A program made the position numbers and the translations under genes. Below are positions 51,273-59,404 of a stretch of DNA of 64,000 bases, in pieces. The notes below the pieces were generated by a model. That model had not been told where the DNA came from, ran no database searches, and saw only the letters and a list, made by a program, of their open reading frames with translations. This DNA comes from an uncultured bacterium (GTDB lineage Bacteria; Cyanobacteriota; Vampirovibrionia; Gastranaerophilales; Gastranaerophilaceae), in the NCBI GenBank assembly GCA_949293185.1, contig CASFCQ010000004.1, positions 1 to 64,000 of the forward strand, in the 5' to 3' direction. Within the stretch, counting starts at the first letter, position 1. Each line of letters starts with the position of its first letter.

Positions 51273-51839
51273 TTACCATTTTCTGTACTGATAAATTTTA
51301 TCGAATGCCTGTCTGAAATTTTGATCTGTTATTTTTAAGATTTGTTTTTTCATGGGGTTTATTATGCACATATTGTTGCTGCAGTTTTGCAAGAGATAGT
51401 TTTGAATACATTGTGTTGTACCTACTTTGCGACAGTAAACTGTTGTTGTCCGCTCCTGCGGGTCCGGATAATAAAAGTAATAAGAGCCGAGTTCCGGGTA
51501 TGTTTTCATTAATTTTTCCAAATCATCAAGAAAAACATTTGCTTCCGAACATTCTCCAAAATATGCATAGTAAATTGATTTACGGTTTGTTGTAAGGATA
51601 TTGGCAAATTTGTCATCAGGCAAAGTATTTTCATATACAGACGCGGGTATATTTTGTGCAGAGCGCACCCTGCCTGCTCTTTTGTCTTTTTGTTTTTGCA
51701 ATTCTTTTTTTTGATCCGGAGATAAAGGTCTGTCCGGCACTTTGGTATTATTGTTACTGTTTGTTAAATATATAAAACCAATGATAATTAATAAAGCTAA
51801 AAATTTTGCGAATCCGTGATTGTTGTTTTTCTTTTGCAT
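51273..51839 (-). CDS. Membrane-anchored thioredoxin-fold-like protein
   Basis: 188 residues. One N-terminal hydrophobic anchor (FLALLIIIGFIYLTN, about 13-27) is followed by a Lys-rich polar stretch, then YYAYFGECSEANVFLDDLEK, which looks like the beta-strand/active-site helix of a thioredoxin fold. Only one Cys is at the CxxC place (CSEA). A second cysteine region near the end (TTQCIQNYLLQNCSNNMC) is typical of TrbC/TraF-like or Dsb-like proteins. It should face the periplasm. Family assignment is tentative. Confidence 0.6.
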   Translation of the reverse strand: MQKKNNNHGFAKFLALLIIIGFIYLTNSNNNTKVPDRPLSPDQKKELQKQKDKRAGRVRSAQNIPASVYENTLPDDKFANILTTNRKSIYYAYFGECSEANVFLDDLEKLMKTYPELGSYYFYYPDPQERTTTVYCRKVGTTQCIQNYLLQNCSNNMCIINPMKKQILKITDQNFRQAFDKIYQYRKW

Positions 51840-52032
51840 AATGTTATTTTTTGTTAAACTTTCATTCTTTATTATTATTTTTGCATGTGTTAGGTTTTAA
51901 TACAAATTGTAATAATTTCTTTACTAAAGTGTTTTTTATCGGAATATACATAGTCTTTTTATGGTAGAGTGGTTGTGTGTGACATTTTGTTGGAAACACC
52001 AAAAGTACACTTATACAGTGAAAGGGATTAAG

Positions 52033-52674
52033 ATGAGTAAATTCAATTTATTAGCATACATTCTGCCTCCGGAGGAAAAAGTTTTTTATTCTCTTTTTGA
52101 AGAGAGCGCTCAGGTCTGTTTTGATGCAGCTTCTGTTTACAAAGATATTGTCACCAGCTCTCTGACAGATGAGCATGTAATAAATATCAAAAGGCTGAAA
52201 CATAAAAGCAATGACTTGTTAAAAGAGACACTGCATCAATTGAATGTTACTTTGATTACCCCTATAGACAGAGAAGATATCCAGTCTATAGCTTCTTTGC
52301 TTAATAAAATTACCAAAAGGATTGTGAAAGCTTCCTTGAACCTTAAGGTTTATCGATTGGAAAACTTTACGGAGAATATGCAAAAACAGGCAGAAACTCT
52401 TTATCAGGCAACAGAGGAATTAAAAATTATTATTCATAACTTTAAAAAATCAAGCTCTATTAAAGAAATGACAGAAACAAACCTTAAAATGAAAGAGATT
52501 GAATCTTACGGTGACGAAATCCATTACCATGCTATTGATGAATTGTTCTCCGGTAAATATGATGCATTAACGGTAATCAAGCTGAGAGATATCCATAAGG
52601 ATATTGAAAATGCACTTGACAGCTGTTTTTCGGTATCGGATGCAGTCGTTAATGTTGTGTTAAAACAGTCATAA
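52033..52674 (+). CDS. PhoU-like phosphate transport regulator (DUF47)
   Basis: 213 residues from ATG 52033 (AAAGGGA site); the frame extends 24 codons upstream without a ribosome site. It is all helical: LPPEEKVFYSLFEESAQVCF opens the DUF47 domain, and IKRLKHKSNDLLKETLHQLN and IESYGDEIHYHAIDELFSGK are its repeated E/D-rich metal-binding motifs. DUF47 proteins accompany Pit transporters and tune phosphate uptake. The pit gene follows after 39 bp. Confidence 0.92.
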   Translation: MSKFNLLAYILPPEEKVFYSLFEESAQVCFDAASVYKDIVTSSLTDEHVINIKRLKHKSNDLLKETLHQLNVTLITPIDREDIQSIASLLNKITKRIVKASLNLKVYRLENFTENMQKQAETLYQATEELKIIIHNFKKSSSIKEMTETNLKMKEIESYGDEIHYHAIDELFSGKYDALTVIKLRDIHKDIENALDSCFSVSDAVVNVVLKQS

Positions 52675-52713
52675 ACTTTGGCGCTATTGTAGGATTTAAG
52701 GAAAGATAAATAT

Positions 52714-53727
52714 ATGACAGTTTCTATAGTATTGTTGGTTCTGGTAATAGTAGGTGCACTGGTTTTTGAATACATTAACGGTTTCCATGATGCGGCAAAC
52801 GCTATCGCTACAGTAGTCTCCACTAAAGTGCTTACACCGAGGCAGGCTGTAGTTTACGGCGCTGTTCTTGAGTTTACCGGAGCTTTGACCGGAACACACG
52901 TTGCAAAAACTATTGGGGCAGGAATTATCGACCCGTCAACGATAACATTGCATGTTATATTCTGTGCATTATGTGCAGCTATTATATGGAATCTTATTAC
53001 ATGGTTTTTCGGGCTTCCGTCCAGTTCTTCACATGCCTTGATTGGAGGGCTTATCGGTGCTGCGGTTGTGAATGCAGGCTGGAGCTGTGTAAGATTTTTG
53101 GAACTTGCTGACAAAGTTATTGCTCCTATGTTTATGGCACCGTTGATAGGCTTTTTCACAGGGCTTGTTGTTATGGCGATACTTCTTAGGATATTTTATA
53201 AAGCAAATCCTGATAAAATAAACAGAAGGTTCAGACGCTGCCAGATTTTTTCTGCCGGACTTATGGCACTGAGCCACGGCTCTAACGATGCTCAAAAAAC
53301 AATGGGTATTATTACTCTTGCGCTTCTTGCAGGCGGCATAGTTAAAGGCGGTGCTAACGGCGAATTTGAAATACCTGTATATGTAATTCTTGCCTGTGCA
53401 ACTGTTATGTGCTGCGGTGTTATGTCAGGCGGCTGGAAAATTATCAAAACAATGGGAAGCAAAATAATTAAGCTTAAACCTATCAACGGTTTTGCTGCAG
53501 AAACTTCTGCCGCATCCATTATTTTGCTTGCTTCTCACTTCGGTGTTCCTTTAAGTACAACCCATGTTATTTCTACAGCAATTATGGGGGTTGGAACTAC
53601 TTACAAAGCCCATGCCGTAAAGTGGGGCGTTATTGGTAATATTGTGTGGGCGTGGGTTTTGACCATACCTGTGTGTATTATGATATCAGGCATATTGTTT
53701 GCGTTGTATAAATATTTTATTTTATAA
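52714..53727 (+). CDS. pit: Inorganic phosphate transporter, PiT family
   Basis: 337 residues with about nine membrane helices. The duplicated PiT signature is present as GFHDAANAIATVVSTKVLTP near the start and LSHGSNDAQKTMGIITLAL in the second half. The GLPSSSSHALIGGLIGAA and GVPLSTTHVISTAIMGVG motifs line the two repeat halves. It imports phosphate by ion symport. It is in operon with the DUF47 gene. Confidence 0.95.
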   Translation: MTVSIVLLVLVIVGALVFEYINGFHDAANAIATVVSTKVLTPRQAVVYGAVLEFTGALTGTHVAKTIGAGIIDPSTITLHVIFCALCAAIIWNLITWFFGLPSSSSHALIGGLIGAAVVNAGWSCVRFLELADKVIAPMFMAPLIGFFTGLVVMAILLRIFYKANPDKINRRFRRCQIFSAGLMALSHGSNDAQKTMGIITLALLAGGIVKGGANGEFEIPVYVILACATVMCCGVMSGGWKIIKTMGSKIIKLKPINGFAAETSAASIILLASHFGVPLSTTHVISTAIMGVGTTYKAHAVKWGVIGNIVWAWVLTIPVCIMISGILFALYKYFIL

Positions 53728-53764
53728 TCAGCTATGCTTTAAATTTGAATACTGGTAAATATTA

Positions 53765-54652
53765 TTATTCAAAAATTTTTCTTAATATACCGTTGTTTTC
53801 TTTTAAGAGCTTATCCGCTTCGTCATAGCTTAAGCCGTATAAAATAAATAAAACTGCATGTTTTGTGCTGTAGCCGTTTGACTCAAGGACATTTCTTGCT
53901 GTAGACGGTTTGCAGCCGCAAATCTCTGATACTATGGTTACAGCACGTCTCTGGAGTTTTGCGTTAGTCGGTTTTACATCAATCATAAGGTTGTGATATG
54001 TTTTTCCGATTTTAACCATTGATGCAGTGGAGAGCATATTCAAAATCATTTTTTGGGCTGTTCCGGCTTTCATCCTTGTTGAACCGGAAATTGCTTCTGC
54101 ACCTGTTTCTACACATATAAAACAGTCGGCAAATTTTTTCATCGCAGCATCAGAGTTTGATGTTATAGCAACGGTTTTGCATTTTTTTATTTTGGCAATC
54201 TCTAAAAATTTTACAACATATTTCGGATTTCCGGACGCGGATATCCCGACAATTGTATCATTAGTGCATATATCATTATTTTTAAAATCTGATGCAGCCA
54301 GTTCTTCCGAATCCTCTGCACCTTCAATAGCCTCTTTTAAAGCTCTGTCTCCGCCTGCAATTATACCTTTAACCATGTCTTTTGATACACTAAAAGTCGG
54401 CGGGCATTCAGACGCATCTAATACACCGAGTCTTCCGCTTGTACCGGCGCCTACGTATATTAATCTGCCTCCGTTAAGAAAATTGTCAACAATCATATCA
54501 ACAGCTTTTGCTATATCCGGAATACATTTTTGTACGGCTGCGGCAACCGTCATATCTTCGTTATTTATCATTGTCAGAATATCATAAGTTCCGACCATAT
54601 CTATATTTACTGTATTGCGGTTGATATGTTCGGTGGCGGCGTCGTTATACAT
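53765..54652 (-). CDS. murQ: N-acetylmuramic acid 6-phosphate etherase
   Basis: 295 residues. The SIS-domain motif is GAGTSGRLGVLDASECPPTF, and GGDRALKEAIEGAEDSEE carries the catalytic glutamates. GSTRMKAGTAQKMILNMLST is the family signature. It cleaves the lactyl ether of MurNAc-6-P, giving GlcNAc-6-P. It starts 15 bp after anmK, which makes its substrate, so the two form a recycling pair. It is the last gene of the seven-gene operon. Confidence 0.97.
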   Translation of the reverse strand: MYNDAATEHINRNTVNIDMVGTYDILTMINNEDMTVAAAVQKCIPDIAKAVDMIVDNFLNGGRLIYVGAGTSGRLGVLDASECPPTFSVSKDMVKGIIAGGDRALKEAIEGAEDSEELAASDFKNNDICTNDTIVGISASGNPKYVVKFLEIAKIKKCKTVAITSNSDAAMKKFADCFICVETGAEAISGSTRMKAGTAQKMILNMLSTASMVKIGKTYHNLMIDVKPTNAKLQRRAVTIVSEICGCKPSTARNVLESNGYSTKHAVLFILYGLSYDEADKLLKENNGILRKIFE

Positions 54653-54667
54653 AGAAATTTCCTGTTG

Positions 54668-55798
54668 TTAACTGTATGCAACTTCCCCCATGATAACTCT
54701 TTTTTTAGCACCTGTACAGACCGGTAGGTTATTTGGTGTATGATTAAGCGTACAGTACCCGAGCATTGCAAATGCTATAGCCTCTTTAAATTTGTCATCA
54801 ATTTTGAAATCAGCATGTGTTTTAACAGGAAGATTTGAGTACTCTTTTATTAATTTTATAAGAGTCTTGTTGTATGCACCTCCGCCGCCTATAACAATTT
54901 CATCAATATTTGTCTTTGGCAGTACAAAATCTTTATACGCATCTACAATCGTTCTTGCGCTAAGTACTGTCAATGTTGCAATAGTATCATAATTATTCTG
55001 CGGGGCAATTTTTAAAATCTTTTGAAGATAATCATCATTAAAAAGTTCCCGTCCGGTAGATTTTGGCGGAAGTTTTTTGTAGTAATCTTCTTTTAAAAGT
55101 TCGTTTAAAAATTGTTGGTCAACTTTGCCCTGAGCTGCAATCTTTCCGTCTTTATCAAACGGCACATTAAATAATCTTTGTACTGCGCCATCAATAAGCA
55201 TATTCCCCGGACCTGTGTCAAAAGCAAAAGTGTCGCACGACTTTGACAAAACGGTCACATTGCCTATTCCGCCGATATTTTGGATTGCTCTGTTTTTGTC
55301 CTTCTTAAATATAAGCTCATCGGCAAAAGGTACAAGAGGCGCGCCCTGTCCGCCGCCTGCAATATCTCTTGAGCGAAAATTCCCGACCGTAGTTACCCCC
55401 GTAAGTTCTGCAATAACAGAGATATTGCCTATTTGAAGTGTACTTTTTGTGCTAACGCCGCCTATTTTTCTATCTTCCGGTATATGAAAAACTGTTTGTC
55501 CGTGTGAAGCTATGTAATCAACATCTTTTGGTTTTAGACCCGCTTTTTGCATAAGTTCATTTGTACATTGCGCGAAAAGCCTGCCGACAACAAAATCCAT
55601 AAAGCAGATATCGCTTGTAAATGCTTTGTTGTTTGCAACTTCAAGGAGTTTCAACCTGACCTCTTCCGGATAATCTAAAGAGTGCCCCATAACAAATTCA
55701 AAATTAAAATCATCGTCAATGCGTATTAGAGCTGCATCAATTCCGTCCATTGATGTTCCGGACATAAGACCTATTGCGGTTTTGCAGGTTTGTTTCAT
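54668..55798 (-). CDS. anmK: Anhydro-N-acetylmuramic acid kinase
   Basis: 376 residues. The phosphate-binding opening is IGLMSGTSMDGIDAALIRID. FDTGPGNMLIDGAVQRLFN and IVIGGGGAYNKTL are further ASKHA-fold motifs. It hydrolyses the anhydro ring and phosphorylates anhMurNAc to MurNAc-6-P during peptidoglycan recycling. It lies 3 bp after the purine phosphorylase gene and 15 bp before murQ. Confidence 0.97.
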   Translation of the reverse strand: MKQTCKTAIGLMSGTSMDGIDAALIRIDDDFNFEFVMGHSLDYPEEVRLKLLEVANNKAFTSDICFMDFVVGRLFAQCTNELMQKAGLKPKDVDYIASHGQTVFHIPEDRKIGGVSTKSTLQIGNISVIAELTGVTTVGNFRSRDIAGGGQGAPLVPFADELIFKKDKNRAIQNIGGIGNVTVLSKSCDTFAFDTGPGNMLIDGAVQRLFNVPFDKDGKIAAQGKVDQQFLNELLKEDYYKKLPPKSTGRELFNDDYLQKILKIAPQNNYDTIATLTVLSARTIVDAYKDFVLPKTNIDEIVIGGGGAYNKTLIKLIKEYSNLPVKTHADFKIDDKFKEAIAFAMLGYCTLNHTPNNLPVCTGAKKRVIMGEVAYS

Positions 55799-55801
55799 AA
55801 A

Positions 55802-56602
55802 TTATATCTCGCGGATTACGGAAACAAGAAGATTTTTAAAAGAGTCTTTAACCTTTGCTGCTGTTTCAACAACTTCTGCATGTGAGAGTCTAGAAGGGTG
55901 AACTCCTGCTGCAGAGTTAGTGATACAGCTTATACCCAGCACTTCCATTCCGCAATAGTTTGCAACAAGAGCCTCGGGCACTGTTGACATGCCTACAGCG
56001 TCTGCGCCCATTATTCTCAGCATATTAATTTCTGCAGGGGTTTCGTAACTCGGACCGCTCATAGCAGCATAAACCCCCTGACGCACATGTATGTTAAGTT
56101 CTTTTGCCTTTTGAATGGTTAATTGAATAAGTGATTTTTTGTAAACTTCGCTCATATCAGGGAATCTGTCGCCGAGAGATGCGTCGTTCTCTCCTATTAA
56201 CGGATTAACCCCCATGAGGTTTATGTGGTCTGTTATAACCATAAGGTCGCCTGCGTTGTATTTTTTGTTTACGCTTCCGGCTGCGTTAGTTATTATAAGT
56301 GTTTTTACTCCGAGTTTTTTCATTACCTTTATCGGATAAACAATACGGCTTATGTGATACCCTTCGTAGTAGTGGTATCTTCCCTGCATAACAACAAATT
56401 TTTTGCCTTCCGACTCAAAAAAAACAAGTTGTCCCTTATGACCGGCAACAGTTGATTTTTCAAATCCCGGGATATCCTGATACTTTATCCGTATTCCTTC
56501 AACATTATCTGCAAAATCTCCCAGCCCTGAACCAAGTATAATACCTATTTCGGGTTTAAAATCTTTTATTTGTTTTTTTATGTAGTCGATTGTTTCTTGC
56601 AT
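55802..56602 (-). CDS. punA: Purine nucleoside phosphorylase
   Basis: 266 residues of the trimeric PNP type. Phosphate and ribose sites are in GIILGSGLGDFADN, AGHKGQLVFF and QGRYHYYEGY; the base site is in ITNAAGSVNKKYN and GMSTVPEAL. It splits purine nucleosides into base and ribose-1-P. It sits between the 2-oxoacid oxidoreductase genes and anmK with gaps of 5 and 3 bp, hence cotranscribed. Its link to either pathway is not obvious. Confidence 0.95.
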   Translation of the reverse strand: MQETIDYIKKQIKDFKPEIGIILGSGLGDFADNVEGIRIKYQDIPGFEKSTVAGHKGQLVFFESEGKKFVVMQGRYHYYEGYHISRIVYPIKVMKKLGVKTLIITNAAGSVNKKYNAGDLMVITDHINLMGVNPLIGENDASLGDRFPDMSEVYKKSLIQLTIQKAKELNIHVRQGVYAAMSGPSYETPAEINMLRIMGADAVGMSTVPEALVANYCGMEVLGISCITNSAAGVHPSRLSHAEVVETAAKVKDSFKNLLVSVIREI

Positions 56603-56607
56603 AATGC

Positions 56608-57177
56608 TTAAGCTGTCACCATTTGTTGTCTTATAATGTTTGCCCCGAACTCAATAGATTCAAGGTTATTAGGCAAAAGAGCCGCTTTTTTGGCAGAAAC
56701 AGTCTTAGCCATTTCCTTCATTACTTCTTTTACCGATTCTATTTTTAATATTTTAGTCTTTTCAAGAAAAGCACCCAGAGCAATAACATTTACAAATGCA
56801 GGCTGGGTAAGTTTTTGTGCTAACTCGTTAAGCGGGATTTTTATGTAATTTATATCCGTTCTCTTTGTTTTTAAATGAGAAAGAGAGGAATTTATTATCA
56901 TAAATCCGCCTGCTTTTACCTTGTGTTCAAACTTTTCCTGTGATGCATCGTTAAGCGCAATAACAGCGTCGGCTTCATCTATAATCGGCGAAGGAACATC
57001 CGAATCCGAAATATTAACGGAGCAGTTAACAGCACCGCCTCTCATTTCTGCGCCGTAAGCAGGAAACCAGGTTGTGTGTTTCCCTTCAACCACAGCTGCG
57101 TGGCATAATAAAATTCCTGCAAAAAGTGCTCCCTGTCCGCCAAATCCTGATATAATCACACTCATATCACCGTTCAT
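56608..57177 (-). CDS. korC: 2-oxoacid:ferredoxin oxidoreductase, gamma subunit
   Basis: 189 residues. GFGGQGALFAGILLCHAA is the gamma-subunit nucleotide/CoA-related motif, and WFPAYGAEMRGGAVNCSVNI is the second signature. The protein pairs with the alpha and beta subunits and the ferredoxin-like delta subunit in one operon. The start overlaps the beta-subunit stop by one base. Kor or Vor type cannot be fully separated from sequence alone. Confidence 0.93.
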   Translation of the reverse strand: MNGDMSVIISGFGGQGALFAGILLCHAAVVEGKHTTWFPAYGAEMRGGAVNCSVNISDSDVPSPIIDEADAVIALNDASQEKFEHKVKAGGFMIINSSLSHLKTKRTDINYIKIPLNELAQKLTQPAFVNVIALGAFLEKTKILKIESVKEVMKEMAKTVSAKKAALLPNNLESIEFGANIIRQQMVTA

Positions 57178-57935
57178 TATTTATTCTCCTGTGCGGTAAT
57201 GTCTTTAAATACCCCCAGCGGGTGTACTGTTTCTATTACTTTATCAATATGTTCCACGGACTCAACAGGCGTCATGTGCCAGTTCGTCGGACAAGCCGCA
57301 AGTACTTCCACAAATCCGTAGCCGAGTCCGTTTATTTGTGCTTCAAATGCTTTTTTGATTGCTTTTTTAGCCTGAATAATATTTTTTGTCGATGTAATCG
57401 CAACCCTTGCTGCATAAGCTGTTCCGTCGCATTTTGAAATTATTTCCGCTGCATGCAAAGGATAACCAGTTAACTCTGCTTTTCTGCCGGCAGGTGTTGT
57501 TGTTGTAACCTGTCCTACAAGAGTTGTCGCGCTCGCCTGACCGCCTGTCATACCGAAGTTGGTATTGTTAATCATTATGGTTGTAATATGTTCGCCTCTG
57601 CAGGCAGTATGTATTGTTTCGTTAAAACCGATAGTAGCGGCGTCGCCGTCACCTTGATAAGTGAAAACAAATTTGTCGGGCTTACATCTTTTTACACCGG
57701 TTGCAACGCAGGGCGAACGTCCGTGAGAAGCACCGGCAACATCAAGATTAAAGAATTTTTCAAGAAAGATTGAACAGCCTACAGAAGATATAGCTATAGT
57801 ATCTTTTTGCAGGTTAAATTCGTCCAGCAGTTCTGCTATGATTCTTAAAACTACACCGTGACCGCATCCGGGGCAAAATGTAAAATGTCCGTCTTTTAAA
57901 AGCGATTCGGGTCTTTTGTATACTAATGTTTCCAT
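57177..57935 (-). CDS. korB: 2-oxoacid:ferredoxin oxidoreductase, beta (TPP) subunit
   Basis: 252 residues. The N-terminal FCPGCGHGVVLRIIAELLDE starts the TPP domain, and GDGDAATIGFNE...MINNTNFGMTGGQASATT is the TPP/Mg-binding segment. With korA it oxidatively decarboxylates a 2-oxoacid to acyl-CoA, reducing ferredoxin. Its start lies 2 bp after korA's stop. Confidence 0.94.
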   Translation of the reverse strand: METLVYKRPESLLKDGHFTFCPGCGHGVVLRIIAELLDEFNLQKDTIAISSVGCSIFLEKFFNLDVAGASHGRSPCVATGVKRCKPDKFVFTYQGDGDAATIGFNETIHTACRGEHITTIMINNTNFGMTGGQASATTLVGQVTTTTPAGRKAELTGYPLHAAEIISKCDGTAYAARVAITSTKNIIQAKKAIKKAFEAQINGLGYGFVEVLAACPTNWHMTPVESVEHIDKVIETVHPLGVFKDITAQENK

Positions 57936-57937
57936 AC

Positions 57938-59026
57938 TTATCTTACCCCTGCCTCTGTTTTTGTAGTGTTTTCGAGTTTTGCATAGAGTTCCGCAATTTT
58001 GTTATAAATCATATCAGGTGTCAACAGTCCGCCTGCCGGTCTTCCGTAAAATTCAACCGGACAAGCGCCAAATACAGCTGAACGTACGTCCAAAAGCATC
58101 TGTCCTTTGTTTAATTCCAAATCAAGAATCATATTCGCCTTTTTGGCTGTATCGTGCAAATCTTTATCAGGAAACGGGAACAAAGTAACAGGACGGAACA
58201 ATCCGACTTTCATTCCTTTGTCTCTTGCTCTTTTTACTGCTGCTTTTGCAACTCTTGCAACAGAACCGAATGCTGTGAGTACAAGTTTGGCATCTGAAAG
58301 AAGATAATCTTCATAAGTTGTTTCGTTTTTAGCAACTTCTTCGTACTTTTTAAAGATTCTGTTTGTCAGCATCTCCATTTCGCCTTCCGGCATATGAAGA
58401 GATACAATATTTCTTGCAGGACGGTTATTTGCGCCGTCTAACGCCCATTGTGTAACATCAGGGTCTTTGTACGGATATTCACCGAATTCCGCCGGCTCCA
58501 TCATTTGCCCGAGCACACCGTCAGCAAGCAGCATAACGGGATTTCTGTATTTTAAAGCAATGTGGAATGCTCTGTACGTCAGGTCAATAGCTTCCTGAAC
58601 AGTGGATGGAGAAAGAACGATGATTTTGTAATCCCCGTTTCCGCCGCCTTTAAGCGCCTGAAAATAATCTCCCTGAGCCGGTGCAATATTACCGAGTCCC
58701 GGACCGCCTCTCATAACACTTACGATTACACCTGGGACTTCAGCGCAGCACATTGCTGACAAAGCTTCCTGCATAAGAGCAATACCGCAAGATGACGAGG
58801 AAGTCATTGCTTTTGTACCTGTAGTACCTGCACCGATAACCATATTGATTGAAGCAAGTTCACTTTCTGCAGTGATAAAAACTCTACCCATCTCAGGCAA
58901 GTGTTCGCCCATATATTCCCCTATTTCACTCTGGGGTGTAATAGGATAACCGAAATAACACTGACAGCCTGCATTGATAGCAGCCTGCGCAATAGCTTCA
59001 TTCCCTTTTACCAATACCTTTGCCAC
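57938..59026 (-). CDS. korA: 2-oxoacid:ferredoxin oxidoreductase, alpha subunit
   Basis: 362 residues from GTG 59026, which shares its G with the delta-subunit stop and has an AGAGAGG site; a longer frame starts 22 codons upstream inside the delta gene and is rejected. YFGYPITPQSEIGEYM is the alpha-subunit pyrimidine-binding signature; ITAESELASINMVIGAGTTG and SSSCGIALMQEALS follow. The set matches 2-oxoglutarate or branched-chain (Kor/Vor) four-subunit enzymes, oxygen-sensitive and typical of anaerobes. Confidence 0.93.
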   Translation of the reverse strand: MAKVLVKGNEAIAQAAINAGCQCYFGYPITPQSEIGEYMGEHLPEMGRVFITAESELASINMVIGAGTTGTKAMTSSSSCGIALMQEALSAMCCAEVPGVIVSVMRGGPGLGNIAPAQGDYFQALKGGGNGDYKIIVLSPSTVQEAIDLTYRAFHIALKYRNPVMLLADGVLGQMMEPAEFGEYPYKDPDVTQWALDGANNRPARNIVSLHMPEGEMEMLTNRIFKKYEEVAKNETTYEDYLLSDAKLVLTAFGSVARVAKAAVKRARDKGMKVGLFRPVTLFPFPDKDLHDTAKKANMILDLELNKGQMLLDVRSAVFGACPVEFYGRPAGGLLTPDMIYNKIAELYAKLENTTKTEAGVR

Positions 59027-59235
59027 TATCTGTAAACCTCTCTTATTGCAACATCCGGGCAATTCATTGCACACATTGCACAGCCGATACATTCATTTTT
59101 TTCATCGTTAAATTCAACCGGAAAATCTCCGTGTAAATTTGATTCTTTGCTTTTTCTTAGTAAGCCTTTAGGGCATGCTTTTATACATAAATAGCAACCC
59201 TTACACACTTCTCTGTCAATAACAATCCTGCCCAT
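59026..59235 (-). CDS. korD: 2-oxoacid:ferredoxin oxidoreductase, delta (4Fe-4S) subunit
   Basis: 69 residues with two 4Fe-4S motifs: CKGCYLCIKACPKG and CIGCAMCAMNCPD. It passes electrons from the catalytic subunits to external ferredoxin. It is the first gene of korD-korA-korB-korC-punA-anmK-murQ. No clear ribosome site is seen before its ATG; a TATACT-like -10 lies about 25 nt upstream. Confidence 0.93.
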   Translation of the reverse strand: MGRIVIDREVCKGCYLCIKACPKGLLRKSKESNLHGDFPVEFNDEKNECIGCAMCAMNCPDVAIREVYR

Positions 59236-59336
59236 AAATATCTCGATTTTAAAGTATAGTTTATCTACATTAATTGTAACACGATGGTATTAAAATACAA
59301 ATAACAAAGGCGATAAGGCGTTATAATTTGTTAACA

Positions 59337-59379
59337 ATAAAAAAGCGGGGCTTTATAAATAAAGCATCCGCTTTTTTAT
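59337..59379. terminator. Rho-independent terminator of the SLH-protein gene
   Basis: ATAAAAAAGCGG (59337-59348) pairs with CCGCTTTTTTAT (59368-59379), with an inner stem GCTTTAT/ATAAAGC. It lies 26 nt after the stop on the minus strand and has a T-run on that side. Confidence 0.85.
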
Positions 59380-59404
59380 GATATAGATAATGCAATGACT
59401 TACA

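Noticed and set aside
59027-59092. Longer korA N-terminus
   Set aside because: It would run inside korD in another frame; the GTG at 59026 has a ribosome site and gives the normal family start.
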